The translations under genes and the position numbers were made by a program. From Anagrus nilaparvatae (Eukaryota > Arthropoda > Insecta > Hymenoptera > Mymaridae): a stretch of DNA of 64,000 nucleotides. Where the stretch lies: positions 24,260,001 to 24,324,000 of the forward strand of contig JAKSXM010000137.1 in NCBI GenBank assembly GCA_022575985.1, given 5' to 3'. Below, piece after piece: positions 1 through 11,480 of this stretch. Positions within the stretch are counted from its first letter, which is position 1. Each line of letters starts with the position of its first letter. The notes below the pieces were generated by a model. It saw only the letters and a program-made list of their open reading frames with translations, had not been told where the DNA came from and made no database searches.

Positions 1-181
1 TTTTAAATTTTTAATTTTTTTCATCGATTTTCATCGTCAAAAAAAAAATAATCTAAAAAGTCAAGTTGATTTTTTCTGATTTATTCTCCTTAATTGTTGG
101 TGATAAATACCGAGCTTAGCAATTCAATTTACTGTTTATAAATACTATTATTAGATTTCTTTTTGCATTAGACTGTTATAA

Positions 182-332
182 CCCACGTAAAAGGATTAAG
201 CTTAATTTTGGTTAAGCTTAATGAATTAAGCTTACTGGAGTAAGCTTACTGGATTAAGCTTACTGAAGTAAGCTTACGGACTAACCTAAAAAAGCTTAAT
301 TTTTAAAATTAAGCTTAATCCTTTTACGTGGG
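182..332. repeat. MITE with 28-bp perfect terminal inverted repeats
   Basis: Positions 182-209 and 305-332 are exact reverse complements; the ends read CCCACGTAAAAGG inward. Between them the short motif TTAAGCTTACT repeats four to five times. There is no coding potential. No clear target-site duplication is visible. The element directly abuts the next MITE at 337. Its superfamily is not assignable from this copy alone. Confidence 0.8.
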
Positions 333-336
333 AAAG

Positions 337-821
337 TACACTGTAAAAAGTAACTTTCTTAGATTTACAAAAACAATAGAATTTTTTCGAAAAAATAGTG
401 AATTTTTAAAAAATGTTGTAAATATTCGATAAAAATCGTAAATTTTTACGAAAAAATAGTGAATTTTCAAAAAAATTTGTAAATATTCGATAAAAATCGT
501 AAATTTACTAAATTTAGTCGAAAAATTCGAGAATTCTCGATTTTTTTTAGTGATTTTACGAAAAAAGTTGAAAATTTACAACTATTTTTCGTAAATTTAC
601 AACTATTTTTTGTAAATTTTCGAAAAAAAATCGTAAATTATCAATTTTTCTTTCAAATTCACAAAAAAAATCGAAAATACTCGAATTTTTCGTTAATATA
701 CTAAATTTAGTAAATTTACGATTTTTTTTGAAATATTTACAATTTTTTTTGAAAACTTACTAATTTTTCGAAAATGTTCTAATTTTTTTGTTAATATAAG
801 AAAGTTACTTTTTACAGTGTA
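337..821. repeat. MITE family A, copy 1 of 5 (CACTGTAAAAAGTAAC ends)
   Basis: The element starts TACACTGTAAAAAGTAAC and ends with the reverse complement, GTTACTTTTTACAGTGTA, so it has inverted ends flanked by TA, as expected for Tc1/mariner-type targets. The interior is a near-palindrome built from TCGAAAAATT, AAATTTAGTA and GAGAATTCTCG blocks, so the whole element can fold back. Four more copies lie at 23967, 25119, 35490 and 50079. There is no ORF. Confidence 0.85.
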
Positions 822-1282
822 CCTTAATAAAAATTGTCTGCAAGTTACATGAGTAAAATTTTTTTATAAAACATTATCCTTTAAATTCTCTATATATCAA
901 ATTAATAATCTTGCAGTTAAATATTGACATTTTATTGTTTGAGATAAAATTTATCACCAAGAATTATCATTCTGCATTTATTTTTATCATTATTTACTAA
1001 CATCTTATAAAATATCTAAAATCAAACAAATAAGTGAAATTAGATATATAAAGTCATTGAAACATACGTATTTACAATTTATTATGTAAGCTATTAGTCT
1101 TGTTTTTATTCTTGACCGTCAAAAATTGCATAAAAATTATTTAACTAATTTTATTGATTTCACTTTTTAGTAGTTAAACATTACTCCGCACGAAACAATT
1201 GCTTTCTAGCACAAGTGTATTAAATTGTTAAAACAAGTTATTATCAAAGTCTGTTAATTTATTATCAATAATTGTTTAAAAA

Positions 1283-2548
1283 ATGTATTTCATTAAGTAT
1301 TTTACAATTTTTTTCGCTTTCTTAAGGTAAATTTTTTTGCGAATTTTAGTTTCGATTAATTAAAAGCTTATATAATTTCTTCTTTTCCAAAGTGTCGATT
1401 GTCTAGGAGAAAAATTAATAATTGATACTGACGCTGGCGTCGATGATGCAACTGCAATATTGTTATTATTAAGATCAGAGTATTATAAAGTAAGCAATTA
1501 TCAAGTTATAGCGGTTACTTGTGTTCAGGGAAACACTAAAGAAAAAAATGTCGAAAAAAATGTATTGACTTTATTAAGTTTAATAAACAGAACGGACGTA
1601 AGATTTTATTACACAATCACGATAGAATTACAGTAAAAGTTTAGGATTTAATTTTATCTTCAGATTCCTGTTTATTCTGGTGCCAAAAAACCAATAATTG
1701 GCGATTTTCATGGTGATGGATATTTTGGACAAAACGGTTTTAACGACGTTGACATTTCAGTTGAAATAACGAGCATAGTTGATAGATCAATGCATGCTGC
1801 TTTGGCACTTATCAATTTAGCTAAGAAGAATTCAGGTAACATTTCTATTTTTTACACTAAAAACTCAAAAGTTGATGAAATATTTTTTAAAGGAAACCTC
1901 AGCATTGTAGCATTTGGACCATTGACGAACATAGCTTTGGCGATAACTTTAGATGAAAATTTTATAAATAATATAAATAACCTTTATATTTTGGGAGGTA
2001 GCGTTGCTGGTGTAGGAAACATAAGACCAAATGTTGAATTTAATTTTGCTGGGGATCCGGAAGGGGTTTTTATTACATTAAATTCCTCAAAAACACCAGA
2101 TAAATTAATAATATTTCCTTGGGAAACTTCACTTAATCTCAATATATCCAAGGTATTTATTAATTTGATCGGTAATTTTGCAAAAATAAAAATTTACCAA
2201 AATCGAGAATTGAAAAAAAAAAATTATTTTCAGGAATGGCGAAAAAATGTTTTAGGCAGCATTAACTCACGCCTGATAAAGTTTTTAAATAAAATAGAAA
2301 GTCGCACATTAAGTCTCATGAACTCAAAATGGGGATCGGCAGATGCATTTTTAGCATGCTTTATGATACAACCAGAAATCGTTCAAAATTATATAAAAAC
2401 AAATATCGAAGCCGTAATTGATGGAAAAGCAAGAGGATCAATTTTAGTTGATTACAAATTTGAGAATCCAAATAAGTTTAATGCAGTTATTCTACAATCT
2501 GTTGATGAAAAAATGATAATGAATATATTATTATATTTACTAAGATAA
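1283..2548 (+). CDS. Secreted inosine-uridine-type nucleoside hydrolase
   Basis: Predicted exons are 1283-1326, 1393-1597 and 1664-2548; all borders are GT/AG and the frame is kept, giving about 377 residues. The N-terminus (MYFIKYFTIFFAFLSVDC) is a hydrophobic signal peptide. Residues just after it read IIDTDAGVDDATAILLL, the calcium- and ribose-binding Asp cluster of the IUNH family (DxDxGxDDA). Further on, NVEFNFAGDPEG matches the family's N-F-x-x-D-P-E block, and SADAFLACFMIQPE carries the late conserved Asp. The family hydrolyses the N-glycosidic bond of nucleosides to free base and ribose; secretion suggests it acts outside the cell, for instance in gut, saliva or venom (inference). Bases 2153-2233 begin GTATTT and end TTTTCAG and are a multiple of three, so they may be a third intron, giving 350 residues. 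AATAAA overlaps the stop codon at 2547-2552. Confidence 0.85.
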
Positions 2549-2552
2549 TAAA

Positions 2553-4051
2553 CTTTATCTAGTTTTTCAAAGACTGACTTATAAGCTTCAAGTATTATCG
2601 GTTCTTAATGTTAAATAATTTATTATTGAAAAAAGTACTCTACATAAAAAATATAAAAATATTTTTTTACAAGAGTTTTATGTACAAAATTGTTCATTAG
2701 ATTAATGATTTTAAAAATTGGAATGAATTGAACTGAAAGCAAAAATATTTTTCGATAATTAACTTATTATATAAGCATACGTTTTATGATAAAATTTATT
2801 TGATAAATTATTATATTCAATTAACTAATACTGTATTCTTTAATCTTTTAAACAATTTTTATTGATATTTATTTCATAGTATAAGTCAAAAACTACGTAT
2901 GAGTGAAAATGCATGGAAAGTTTGCGCTGTTGCAGAATGACCTTATTTTTAACTTGTAACCCTCTAAGTGCTAAACTGTCTATATTGTTTCAATTTTTGA
3001 AAGCTTTTAGGTCTTCAAATTTCCTTTATAAAAAGCTTATTTGAATCTTATCGTATTATTCAAATAATTTAATTTCATTGTAAATTAATTTTTTTTCTGA
3101 TCAAAGAAAAATTCTTATCTGTATGTACGTATTTTATAGAAAGAACAAATAAACAAATGTAAAAAAATAAAATAAATAATTAAATGAAATTTAAATGATT
3201 ATCGAGAAAATAAAATGTCTTTATCAATTTGTCATGAGTAGAAAAAGGTATAACGAAATATAAAAGTCTCATTAAAATCTCATATTAAAATAAGTATTAT
3301 ATTTATATACGTGAATAATAATGGATAAATGATTACTCTTTTGCAAAAATTTCACAGTAGCAGCAGCATGTGCAAAGAAATCTCGTTAAGTAATCGGTAT
3401 ATATGCACAAGTAGATATACAAAAGCACCATCGTAAATCTCTCGCTTTAATATTATATATTTGTGCATATAACTCGTTAATAATTCTTTATTTTTTTATT
3501 TTTATTTCAAAACTCATTTACGTTGGTATATCGAAATTAAATAATCTTAATGGATATATTTTTACTACAGAAAACCTTCAAATTACACGCTATCAAATGC
3601 AATTACAATCTTATCGAATGAAAACTTCCAAAATAAAAAAAATTAACCATTTTATTTCTCTCTTCTTCTTTATATTAAACCGTGTTTACTTTTGCTTATC
3701 TGATTTTCATTTTATTTTTTATTTTATATTACACCTATACACGATTCCGCAAAAATAAAACTTTTTATTTTTAACGTCTTTATACAGACATCGATGTATC
3801 ATAAATAGTCTTTAATTGACCAAACAAAAATACCGAGCGATCTTTAAGTAGCCACTTTCTAGGTGGTCATTTGGAATCGCGACAATTTTATCTTCAAAAG
3901 GCTTATTATTTTCTAATTTTCCATTACGTTTGCAACTCGTAAAGTAGCATTTAATAACGAAAAGAATTTCTCGGTAATGTTTATTTGATTATGCACTTTG
4001 GTCTCAGGTAAAAACTTAAATAACGAATTACAGAGTATAATAAACGTAACG
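2553..4051. other. Intergenic, no gene seen
   Basis: AT-rich sequence with frequent stops on both strands. I see no conserved coding block, RNA gene or repeat boundary here. Confidence 0.5.
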
Positions 4052-5277
4052 TAGGGGAAGAGCGGGTCTTGTGGCGCAAGCAAAAAAATTTTTTGTTTAT
4101 AAAGCCAAAAAATTTATTATAAATTATTTATCAAAAAATTTTTTTACTAATATAATATTCAATGTTTTAGGAATCAATTTATAATTACTAAATTTAAAAA
4201 AAAGACTCCATTTTTTAGAAATAATTAAATAAAAAAAAAGTAGGTTTGGAGGGTCTGCTGGCGCAGGTGTTGGTGTAATGGCGCACCCCGTCGGGATTAA
4301 TGGCGCATATATCTACTGCCACCTATATTGTTTTTTTCCTTTTTATTTTTTTTAATATTTTAATGTTTTTTTTTTGGATTTAGGAAAAATAATAATAAAT
4401 ATAATAAAAACAAAATTTCATTAATCAACTGATATTTTCTTCAGCACTTTTTAAAACTTTTATTGCAACTGCTACTATCCCAAAGACCTTTTTTTTTACT
4501 CATCTATATAACACAGAAAAAAATACATTCATTAATTTAAAAGTAAAAATTTTTATATTTTTTAAATATCTAAAATTTTAAATAAATAACATAAAGTTAA
4601 CTTTGTATTCATAAAACGATTTTAATTTGAGCAAAAAAAAATAAACAATTGGTATAACCTCAAATTTTAAGAATTGAAAAATTACTTCACTAATACGAAT
4701 AACACATGAATAATAAACTTATTATGCAAATATAATTACCTTTAGAACTTATTTATTATTATAAAATAATTTTGTATTTAAGAATTAAATAATAAATAAC
4801 ATTAATAATAATAAATGTAAGTAGATATTTAACTAAATGCTTAAAAAGACTTGTCAACAAATGCTTAAGGCTGCGCCACAAAAGCAGCGACAAGTGCGCC
4901 AGCATACCCGAACTCGTGATTTTTTTTTTTTTTTTAATTTAAAAAAAAAAAAATTATTTAAATAAGAAAATTAAATTTTTAATTGCAAAATATTATCTGT
5001 AATTTTATAACTAATTAAAAAAAAAACACTTTAGCATATATAATTTTACCTAAATCCTTAGTCTTGTAACGTGATTTCTTATAAGAATTCATGCTAAATT
5101 TTTGAATTCAAATTTCTAAATTATAAATAGATAAAATATATTTTTTTTGTATTATGTTAAATAAGCTTATAAAAAATTAAAGATTTCTTACAATTTAAAA
5201 AAAAAAAAATTCTTCCTCATATAGAAATAAGAGTGCGCCAGAATACCTGCCGCGCCACAAGACCCGCTCTTCCCCTA
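4052..5277. mobile_element. 1.2-kb non-autonomous DNA transposon, TA-flanked
   Basis: The left end TAGGGGAAGAGCGGGTCTTG and the right end, its reverse complement CAAGACCCGCTCTTCCCCTA, form inverted repeats of about 26 bp bordered by TA. Subterminal GGCGCA/TGCGCC motifs recur near both ends (4258-4310 and 4865-4905), a pattern seen at transposase-binding sites of DNA transposons. The interior is A/T-rich filler without an ORF, so it would depend on a transposase made elsewhere. Confidence 0.85.
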
Positions 5278-6931
5278 ATTAAGCTCCAACGTCGATATAA
5301 TATTGAGTAGAGTCCAGTAAACGTCAATTCGCATGTCATCGATTGTCTATTAGAGAAATTTGACAGTTATACATAAATCCTTTGCTGAATCGGTGCATAA
5401 AGGACAGCACTCGTAACAATAATTGGGACGAAAGTTAGAAAAACTGAAAGCAGCATTTTTTATTTTGGAAAAACCAATTGTTATCTGTATCGCTTAGTGA
5501 ATATCGTATAGTTTTATTATATTATGCAAACATTTATTATATTTTTCTTCTGCTTTAAAAAAAATTGTTCCAGTCCGAGCAACTTATAATTATACAATTA
5601 CATTTAAATAATTTAAAGAAAATTACATGCATTATAGTTTGCATATGTCCTAAATATAATTACGTAATTTATTTTTTTTTATTTTAAAATACCAACCGAA
5701 CTGCGTGCAGGTTTTTAATAATAACGATAATGTTCATAGAAATAATTATACAGAAATTATATGAGTATTAAGAAAGTCTATAATTTTGTGTCATACATTC
5801 GTCTTTGATACGGATCAATATTTAAAATAAAAAATGTGCAAGGCTATTTTTTTTTATCCAAACGTAAACCAGTTTTGAATAAATAAAATTTTTTCTTTTT
5901 GCTAAAAATATATATAATATTTGCAGTTCAAAAAAAATAAAATTCATATGTAAAGCTTTGAAAATCAATTAAAATTTATTATATTAACATGATACCTATG
6001 AAATGTATTTTTATTCGTACGTACATTTTATGAATATAAAATATTTTTTTGATTTTAAATAAATATTTATAAAATTTCTGTAAATGAACGAAAATTATTT
6101 AGTTAAAATGTGAGCTTTTAAAATTATTTTTTATTTTTAATAAAAATTTCAAATCAAAATCATTCATTCTAAGTTCTGCTGCTTCAAAAAAAATATTTCA
6201 AAATAGTATCTTTTTAAGATTATTACTGGGTCTCATAAAAATTTCACTAAAAGCTTAAAAGAACTGTTCATGCCTTTAATTTAAGCATTTTTTTTTTAGA
6301 TTTATAGAAAATCATTACTGATATAAATGTATAATACATTTATTGGTTATTCTTAATAATAATTTTACTTTCAAATGTAAATTTTTATAAAGTAATTAGG
6401 TCCTCTCTACACCAGCTCGTAATCATGTTTTATGATAATCATATTTTTTGGATATTTTTTACCCAGCTGCAGTGTACTGAAACATAATTCTATATATTTC
6501 TATCTTTTTCTTACTTCTGTAACTTCAGTAAGAAATTTCGAAATGTTTTTGTTTATATCTCAATTAATAAGTTTCAAATCATTCTGAGATTTTAGGAAAC
6601 GTATTTTTTAATATTAAAGAACGTTTTTACCAAATATTTTCAATATTTGTTCTGTAATAAAGGAAAAAATAGCGTATATTGAATAGTGATCGAATATTTT
6701 TTTTACACAGTCTTACGAAGTACAAAAGTACCTATATACGCTAATATATAGCGTGATGCATCACCTTTTTCTTACAAAGTAAAATAAATTTTTTTTGCAA
6801 CGAGGATATTTTTTATCATAAAAATATTTAAAATACGGAAAAATTCGAATATGGTGGCGCTCTCGCCGTCTAGAGACAACTAGAAACCGGTGGGTCGATT
6901 TCTGATTGGTTGTTAATGTTCTATTAAATTC
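5278..6931. other. Intergenic, no gene seen
   Basis: AT-rich stretch without a supportable ORF. Around 6840-6900 a short GC-richer patch (CGCCGTCTAGAGACAACTAG) partly mirrors TAGTTGTCTCTGTCGCCGTC at 7067-7087, so the duplicated promoter-like block may begin in or near an older repeat. Confidence 0.4.
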
Positions 6932-7467
6932 CATAAGCTAAAAGAGGATAGTGGACTAGTGGAGATCTATAAAACATGGCGGCCTCATAAGCACTGTAAG
7001 TTAAAGAATGACAGACTGAGACCTAAAACATATGGCGGCCGCAACATTTTCTATAGTCTCTCTACTATAGTTGTCTCTGTCGCCGTCTCTGGGTAATCTA
7101 TAGGGTTTCTATATATTTTCTATTATATATTAATGTGTGCAATTTGTAAGTTGCATAATTATTTTATAAAAAGTAGTGTACTTTGTTTCGAAAGCAAATT
7201 TTTTCTAGTTTTTTTTCCATTATAAAAATTCAAAATTATATACTATAAACTTAATTTCATAAGAATAAAGTGGAGTTCTACTTCTGATGAAGGATTTAGT
7301 TTAGTATAACCTTAAAAGAATAACTTGTTTAGTATTCTGGCATTATATAAGTTTCTCTGTTGCTGAATTTAATTTAAAGAGACAAATTCGTAATTATAAT
7401 TATTTATTATACATTTAATATCAGTTTTAAAGAAACTAAATTTTATTTTTTTTAATTTCAGATAGTC
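6932..7467 (+). promoter_or_regulatory. Promoter/5'-leader-like segment, copy 1
   Basis: This ~530 bp block is nearly identical to 21346-21869, which sits directly upstream of F-box gene 2 in the same orientation. Shared landmarks are CATAAGCTAAAAGAGGATAG at the start, AAACATGGCGGCC, CGCCGTCTCTGGGTAATC, and a splice-acceptor-like TTTAATTTCAG followed by ATAGTC at the end. The ATGGCGGC boxes at 6975 and 7032 resemble the YY1/Pleiohomeotic core common in housekeeping promoters. The likely role is transcription start plus a non-coding first exon and intron. What it drives here is unclear: the next ORF pieces are at 7464-7574 and 7707, and F-box gene 1 is 8 kb away. Confidence 0.5.
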
Positions 7468-7706
7468 CTGATAACCTGATATTAAAGAACGAGTGTTTTT
7501 TTACTAACCAAACCTTGCCTCAAACAAGCAGTAGTTTTCATCGAGACACGCATTTCTGGAAATGCCAATTGTGAATTTGCATGCGTTATAATAACGTAAA
7601 ATAAAAGTAAATAAAAATTAAAAAATTAAGGTAATAAAATCTTTCAATAAAATAATAATTTTATTTAATTAAATATTTGTGTAAATAATAAAATTTTATA
7701 ATCCAG

Positions 7707-7934
7707 GATTGTTTTTATAACCATAAAAAAATTCAAGAAAGCGATTATGATGATAATGATCAGTTTGTAGAAATTCCTGAACATTCTGAGGATGAAAAGG
7801 TGAGAGAATCTGAAGACGTTGAATTTGAAGAAGAAAGTGAAGACACATATAATTTTTTGGAAAAGTTAAAGTCAAAGTTTGGAAAAGTTCAAGTCAAAGA
7901 CCAAGTTGCAACATGGAGAGAGTTGCTTCTTCAG
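7707..7934 (+). CDS. Acidic internal coding exon, unknown protein
   Basis: The stretch is open for exactly 76 codons between an acceptor (TAATCCAG) and a donor (CTTCAG then GTAAAA). It encodes an acid-rich segment (SDYDDNDQFVEIPEHSEDEK followed by more Asp/Glu) and then a basic/hydrophobic end with LEKLKSKFGK and ATWRELLLQ. Codon-like composition and both splice borders argue that it is real. A short open stretch at 7464-7574 (NLILKNECFFTNQTLPQTSS, then a stop) follows the acceptor of the promoter segment and may be an upstream or alternative exon. No partner exon is found downstream before the 4.2-kb foldback at 8355, so the gene may have been broken by that insertion. I do not recognise the family; a transposon-derived host protein is possible. 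Confidence 0.45.
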
Positions 7935-10140
7935 GTAAAATGAATTTTTATACTGTACATACAACTAAAAAAATATCTTAATGCAAATAGACAAAAATAG
8001 GCGATTAAATTGCATGATTTTCTGCAAGTATCTATTGCACTCTTTTTTAAGCGTTCATCTAGTATCACTGTAATAATAATTTGCATATTTTTAGCGCCAG
8101 AGCTATTTGTCCCCCACTACTTTTTCTGATCAAATAAGAATTTCCCCTCCTTTGCTAAACACATTTAAACTTTTGTATTGTTACTTCTAAATTATCTATA
8201 AACAGTAAACACTCAAATTAAATAATAAGGTATGTACATATATTATGTACCTATTATTTTTATGGATTCGTACTTTTATTTTCTTTGTATTGTTTGCATA
8301 GCGTTCCTGCACTTTGCACTTTTTTTTTTAATTAATTAATAAGTAGGCATAATACAGGGGGCTGACGACGAAATTCAGCTATTCAGAATAGCAGAAAAAC
8401 TATTCAAAAAATTTTTTTTGTGGGAAACTGTTGGAAATGGGTTGAAATGTACTTATTTCAGTCTGAATCATTCTGAATAGCTCTGAATAGCTCTGAATAG
8501 TTCTGAAACCGAAAAAAAAATTTTTTTTCTTAAATTGTTCAAAATGGCTGGAAACGCAAAGAAAAGTTTATAAGAAGATCTGAATCAGTCTGCATTGGTC
8601 TGAATCAGTCTGAATCACTCTGAATCATAGTTTTTTTTAATTTTTACTAGAAAATCGTAAATTTTGCATAAAAACTTCTCTGAATAACTTCTCGGACAAA
8701 TATTTTTAATGATCTGAATCACTCTGAATCAATCTGAAATGCATTTTTGTTTGTGGGGTTTGAGTCGTTAAAATAGTATTAAAATGTCTAAAAATCCCTT
8801 AAGATCGTTGAATACCTTAAGAAAAATATTTTAAAAAATCTGAAACACTCTGAATCAGTCTGAATCATTCTAAATTATAGTTTTTTTTTAATTTTTATTA
8901 GAAAATCGTTAATTTTGCATAAAAACTTATCTGAATAACTTCTCGGGCAAATATTTTTAATGATCTAAATCACTCTGAATCAATCTGAAATGCATTTTTG
9001 TTTGTGGGGAGTCGTTAAAATAGTATTAAAATGTCTAAAAATCCCTTAAGATCATTGAATACCTTAAGAAAAATATTTTAAAAAATCTGAATCACTCTGA
9101 ATTATAGTTTTTTTAAAGTTTTTATTAGAAAATCGTTAATTTTGCATTAAAACTTATCTGAATAACTTCTCGGACAAATATTTTTAATGATCTAAATCAC
9201 TCTGAATCAATCTGAAATGCATTTTTGTTTGTGGAGAGTCGTTCAAATTGTAATAAAATTTCTAAAACTCCCTTAAAATCGTAGAAATTCGCAGAAAAAA
9301 TATTTTATTAAAAGATCTTTATCAATCTGAATTAATATAAAGCACTCTGTTATTTGTGAGAAATCGTTATATTTGCAAGCAAATTTCTGGGAATTGTTTT
9401 AAATGGCTGAAAATGAAAGGTAAAATATTTTTAAAGATCTAAATCACTCAGCATCAAACTGAATCACTCTGGATCACTCTGAAAAATTTTTTTGTGGAAT
9501 GACGTGAGTATTATGCATGAATTTCAAGAAATAAAATGTTAAATTGGGTTACGTTGGTCATAAAAAATAAAATTTCTACATTTTATGTTTATACATGAAA
9601 ATATTGAGTAATGAAGTTTACCAGAAATTTTATTTGTTTGATTAGAAGCTATAACATAAGCAAATTTTGATGAAAATTTATTTTCAAAAATAAGGCTATG
9701 ACATTTTTTGATACTGATTTATCAGTTTGTGTTATTTTTAGCCTTATTAAATTTAAAAAATCTCTGAATGTAATTTTATAAAATTAATAGAATAAAAATG
9801 CCAGCTGTATTTAAATTAGAAAGAGAAAACAAAACTTCTTCCTTCTAACGGTATACAAAATCAAGCATTTTTAGTCGTTTTGGGAACATGTGCAAGGCAA
9901 GTACTTACACAAATTTCAAAAAAAATAATTTTATATTCTTAATATTTTTTGTTTTTTTTTTAAATAATTAAACGGTGTCTAGATAAGGTGTATTAGGAGT
10001 CTACTGACGAGCCAACCTAATACACTATGGCGAAACACTGTTACGTGACTATTAGTTGAAAATTAACCAATTTATTGGTTAAATTAATAAAAATATTACA
10101 TAAAATAAAATGACTTTATATAACTTGAGTTATAATAATT

Positions 10141-10790
10141 ATTAGCCTTACACTAACGTAACCTAAGGAAGTAGGCTATAATAAAAAAACGACACGTCAA
10201 GCCTTACACTAACGTAACCTAAGGATGTAAGCTACAATAAAATAATGACACGTCAAGCCTTACACTAACATAACCTAAGGAAGTAGGCTATAATAAAACA
10301 ACGACACGTCAAGCCTTACACTAACATAACCTAAGGACTAAGGAAGTAGGCTATACTAAAACAACGACACGTCAAGCCTTAGACTAACATAACCTAAGGA
10401 CTAAGGAAGTAGGCTATAATAAAACAACGACACGTCAAGCCTTACACTAACATAACCTAAGGAAGTAGGCTATAATAAAACAACGACACGTCAAGCCTTA
10501 CACTAAGATAACCTAAGGAAGTAGGATACAATAAAGTAAGAACACGTCAAGCCTTACACTAGCGTAACCTAAAGAAGTAGGATACAATAAAGTAACGACA
10601 CGTCAAGCCTTACACTAGCGTAACCTAAGGATGTAGGCTACGATAAAATAATGACAAGTCAAGGAAGTAGTCTATAATAAAAAAACGACACGTTAAGCAT
10701 TACAATAGCGATACCTAAGGAAGTAGACTAGAATAAAAAAGCGAAAAGTCAAGCCCTACACCAACACAACGTAAAATTTATCAGGTCAGG
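10141..10790. repeat. Satellite array, about 11 units of ~56 bp
   Basis: Tandem unit: CGACACGTCAAGCCTTACAC, then TAACGTAACCTAAGG, AAGTAGGCTATAATAAAA. Units vary from about 55 to 63 bp by small duplications such as GGACTAAGGA. The array is inside the foldback element, in direct orientation. Confidence 0.9.
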
Positions 10791-10939
10791 AATTTTTTTG
10801 TGACAAAAATTTCAATAAAAAAGTTTTCAAATCATTAATTATCAGATCCAAAAAATCTATTAAAACTGATTTTTCTATATTGATTGAGGTGTTGATTTTT
10901 TCTTATAGAATAGAATCATTTTTTCATTTTAGTCTATTT

Positions 10940-11480
10940 CCTTAGGTTGTACTAGTTTAATGCATGACGTGTCGTTTTTTTATCATAGCCTACGTCCTTA
11001 GGTTACACTAGTGTAAGGCTTGACGTGTAGTTATTTTATTATAGTCTACTTCCTTAGGTTGCACTAGTTTAATGCTTAACATGTGGTTTTTTTATTGTAG
11101 ACTATTTCCTAAGGTAACGCTAGTGTGAGGCTTGACGTTTCATTATATTATTGTAGCCTACTTCCTTAGGTTACGCTAGTGTAAGGCTTGACGTGTCGTT
11201 ACTTTATTATATCCTTTTCCCTTAGGTTATGTAGCGTAAGGCTTGACGTGTCGTTACTTTATTATATCCTTTTTCCTTAGGTTATGTTAGTGTAAGGCTT
11301 GACGTGTCATTATTTTATTGTAGCCTACTTCCTTAGGTTACGTTAGTGTAAGACTTGACGTGTCGTTTTTTTAATATAGCCTACTTCCTTAGGTTATATT
11401 AGTGTAAGGCTTGACGTGTCATTATTTTATTATAGCCAACTTCCTTAGGTTACGCTAGTATAATGCTTAAGTAGTGTTAA
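10940..11480. repeat. Inverted counterpart of the ~56-bp satellite array
   Basis: About nine to ten units in reverse orientation (CTTAGGTTACGCTAGTGTAA, GGCTTGACGTGTCG). Together with 10141-10790 it makes a large inverted repeat around a short unique centre near 10800-10930. Confidence 0.88.

Noticed and set aside
10141..11480. CRISPR-like regularly spaced repeats
   Set aside because: Units are contiguous tandem satellite without unique spacers, in a eukaryotic foldback element.
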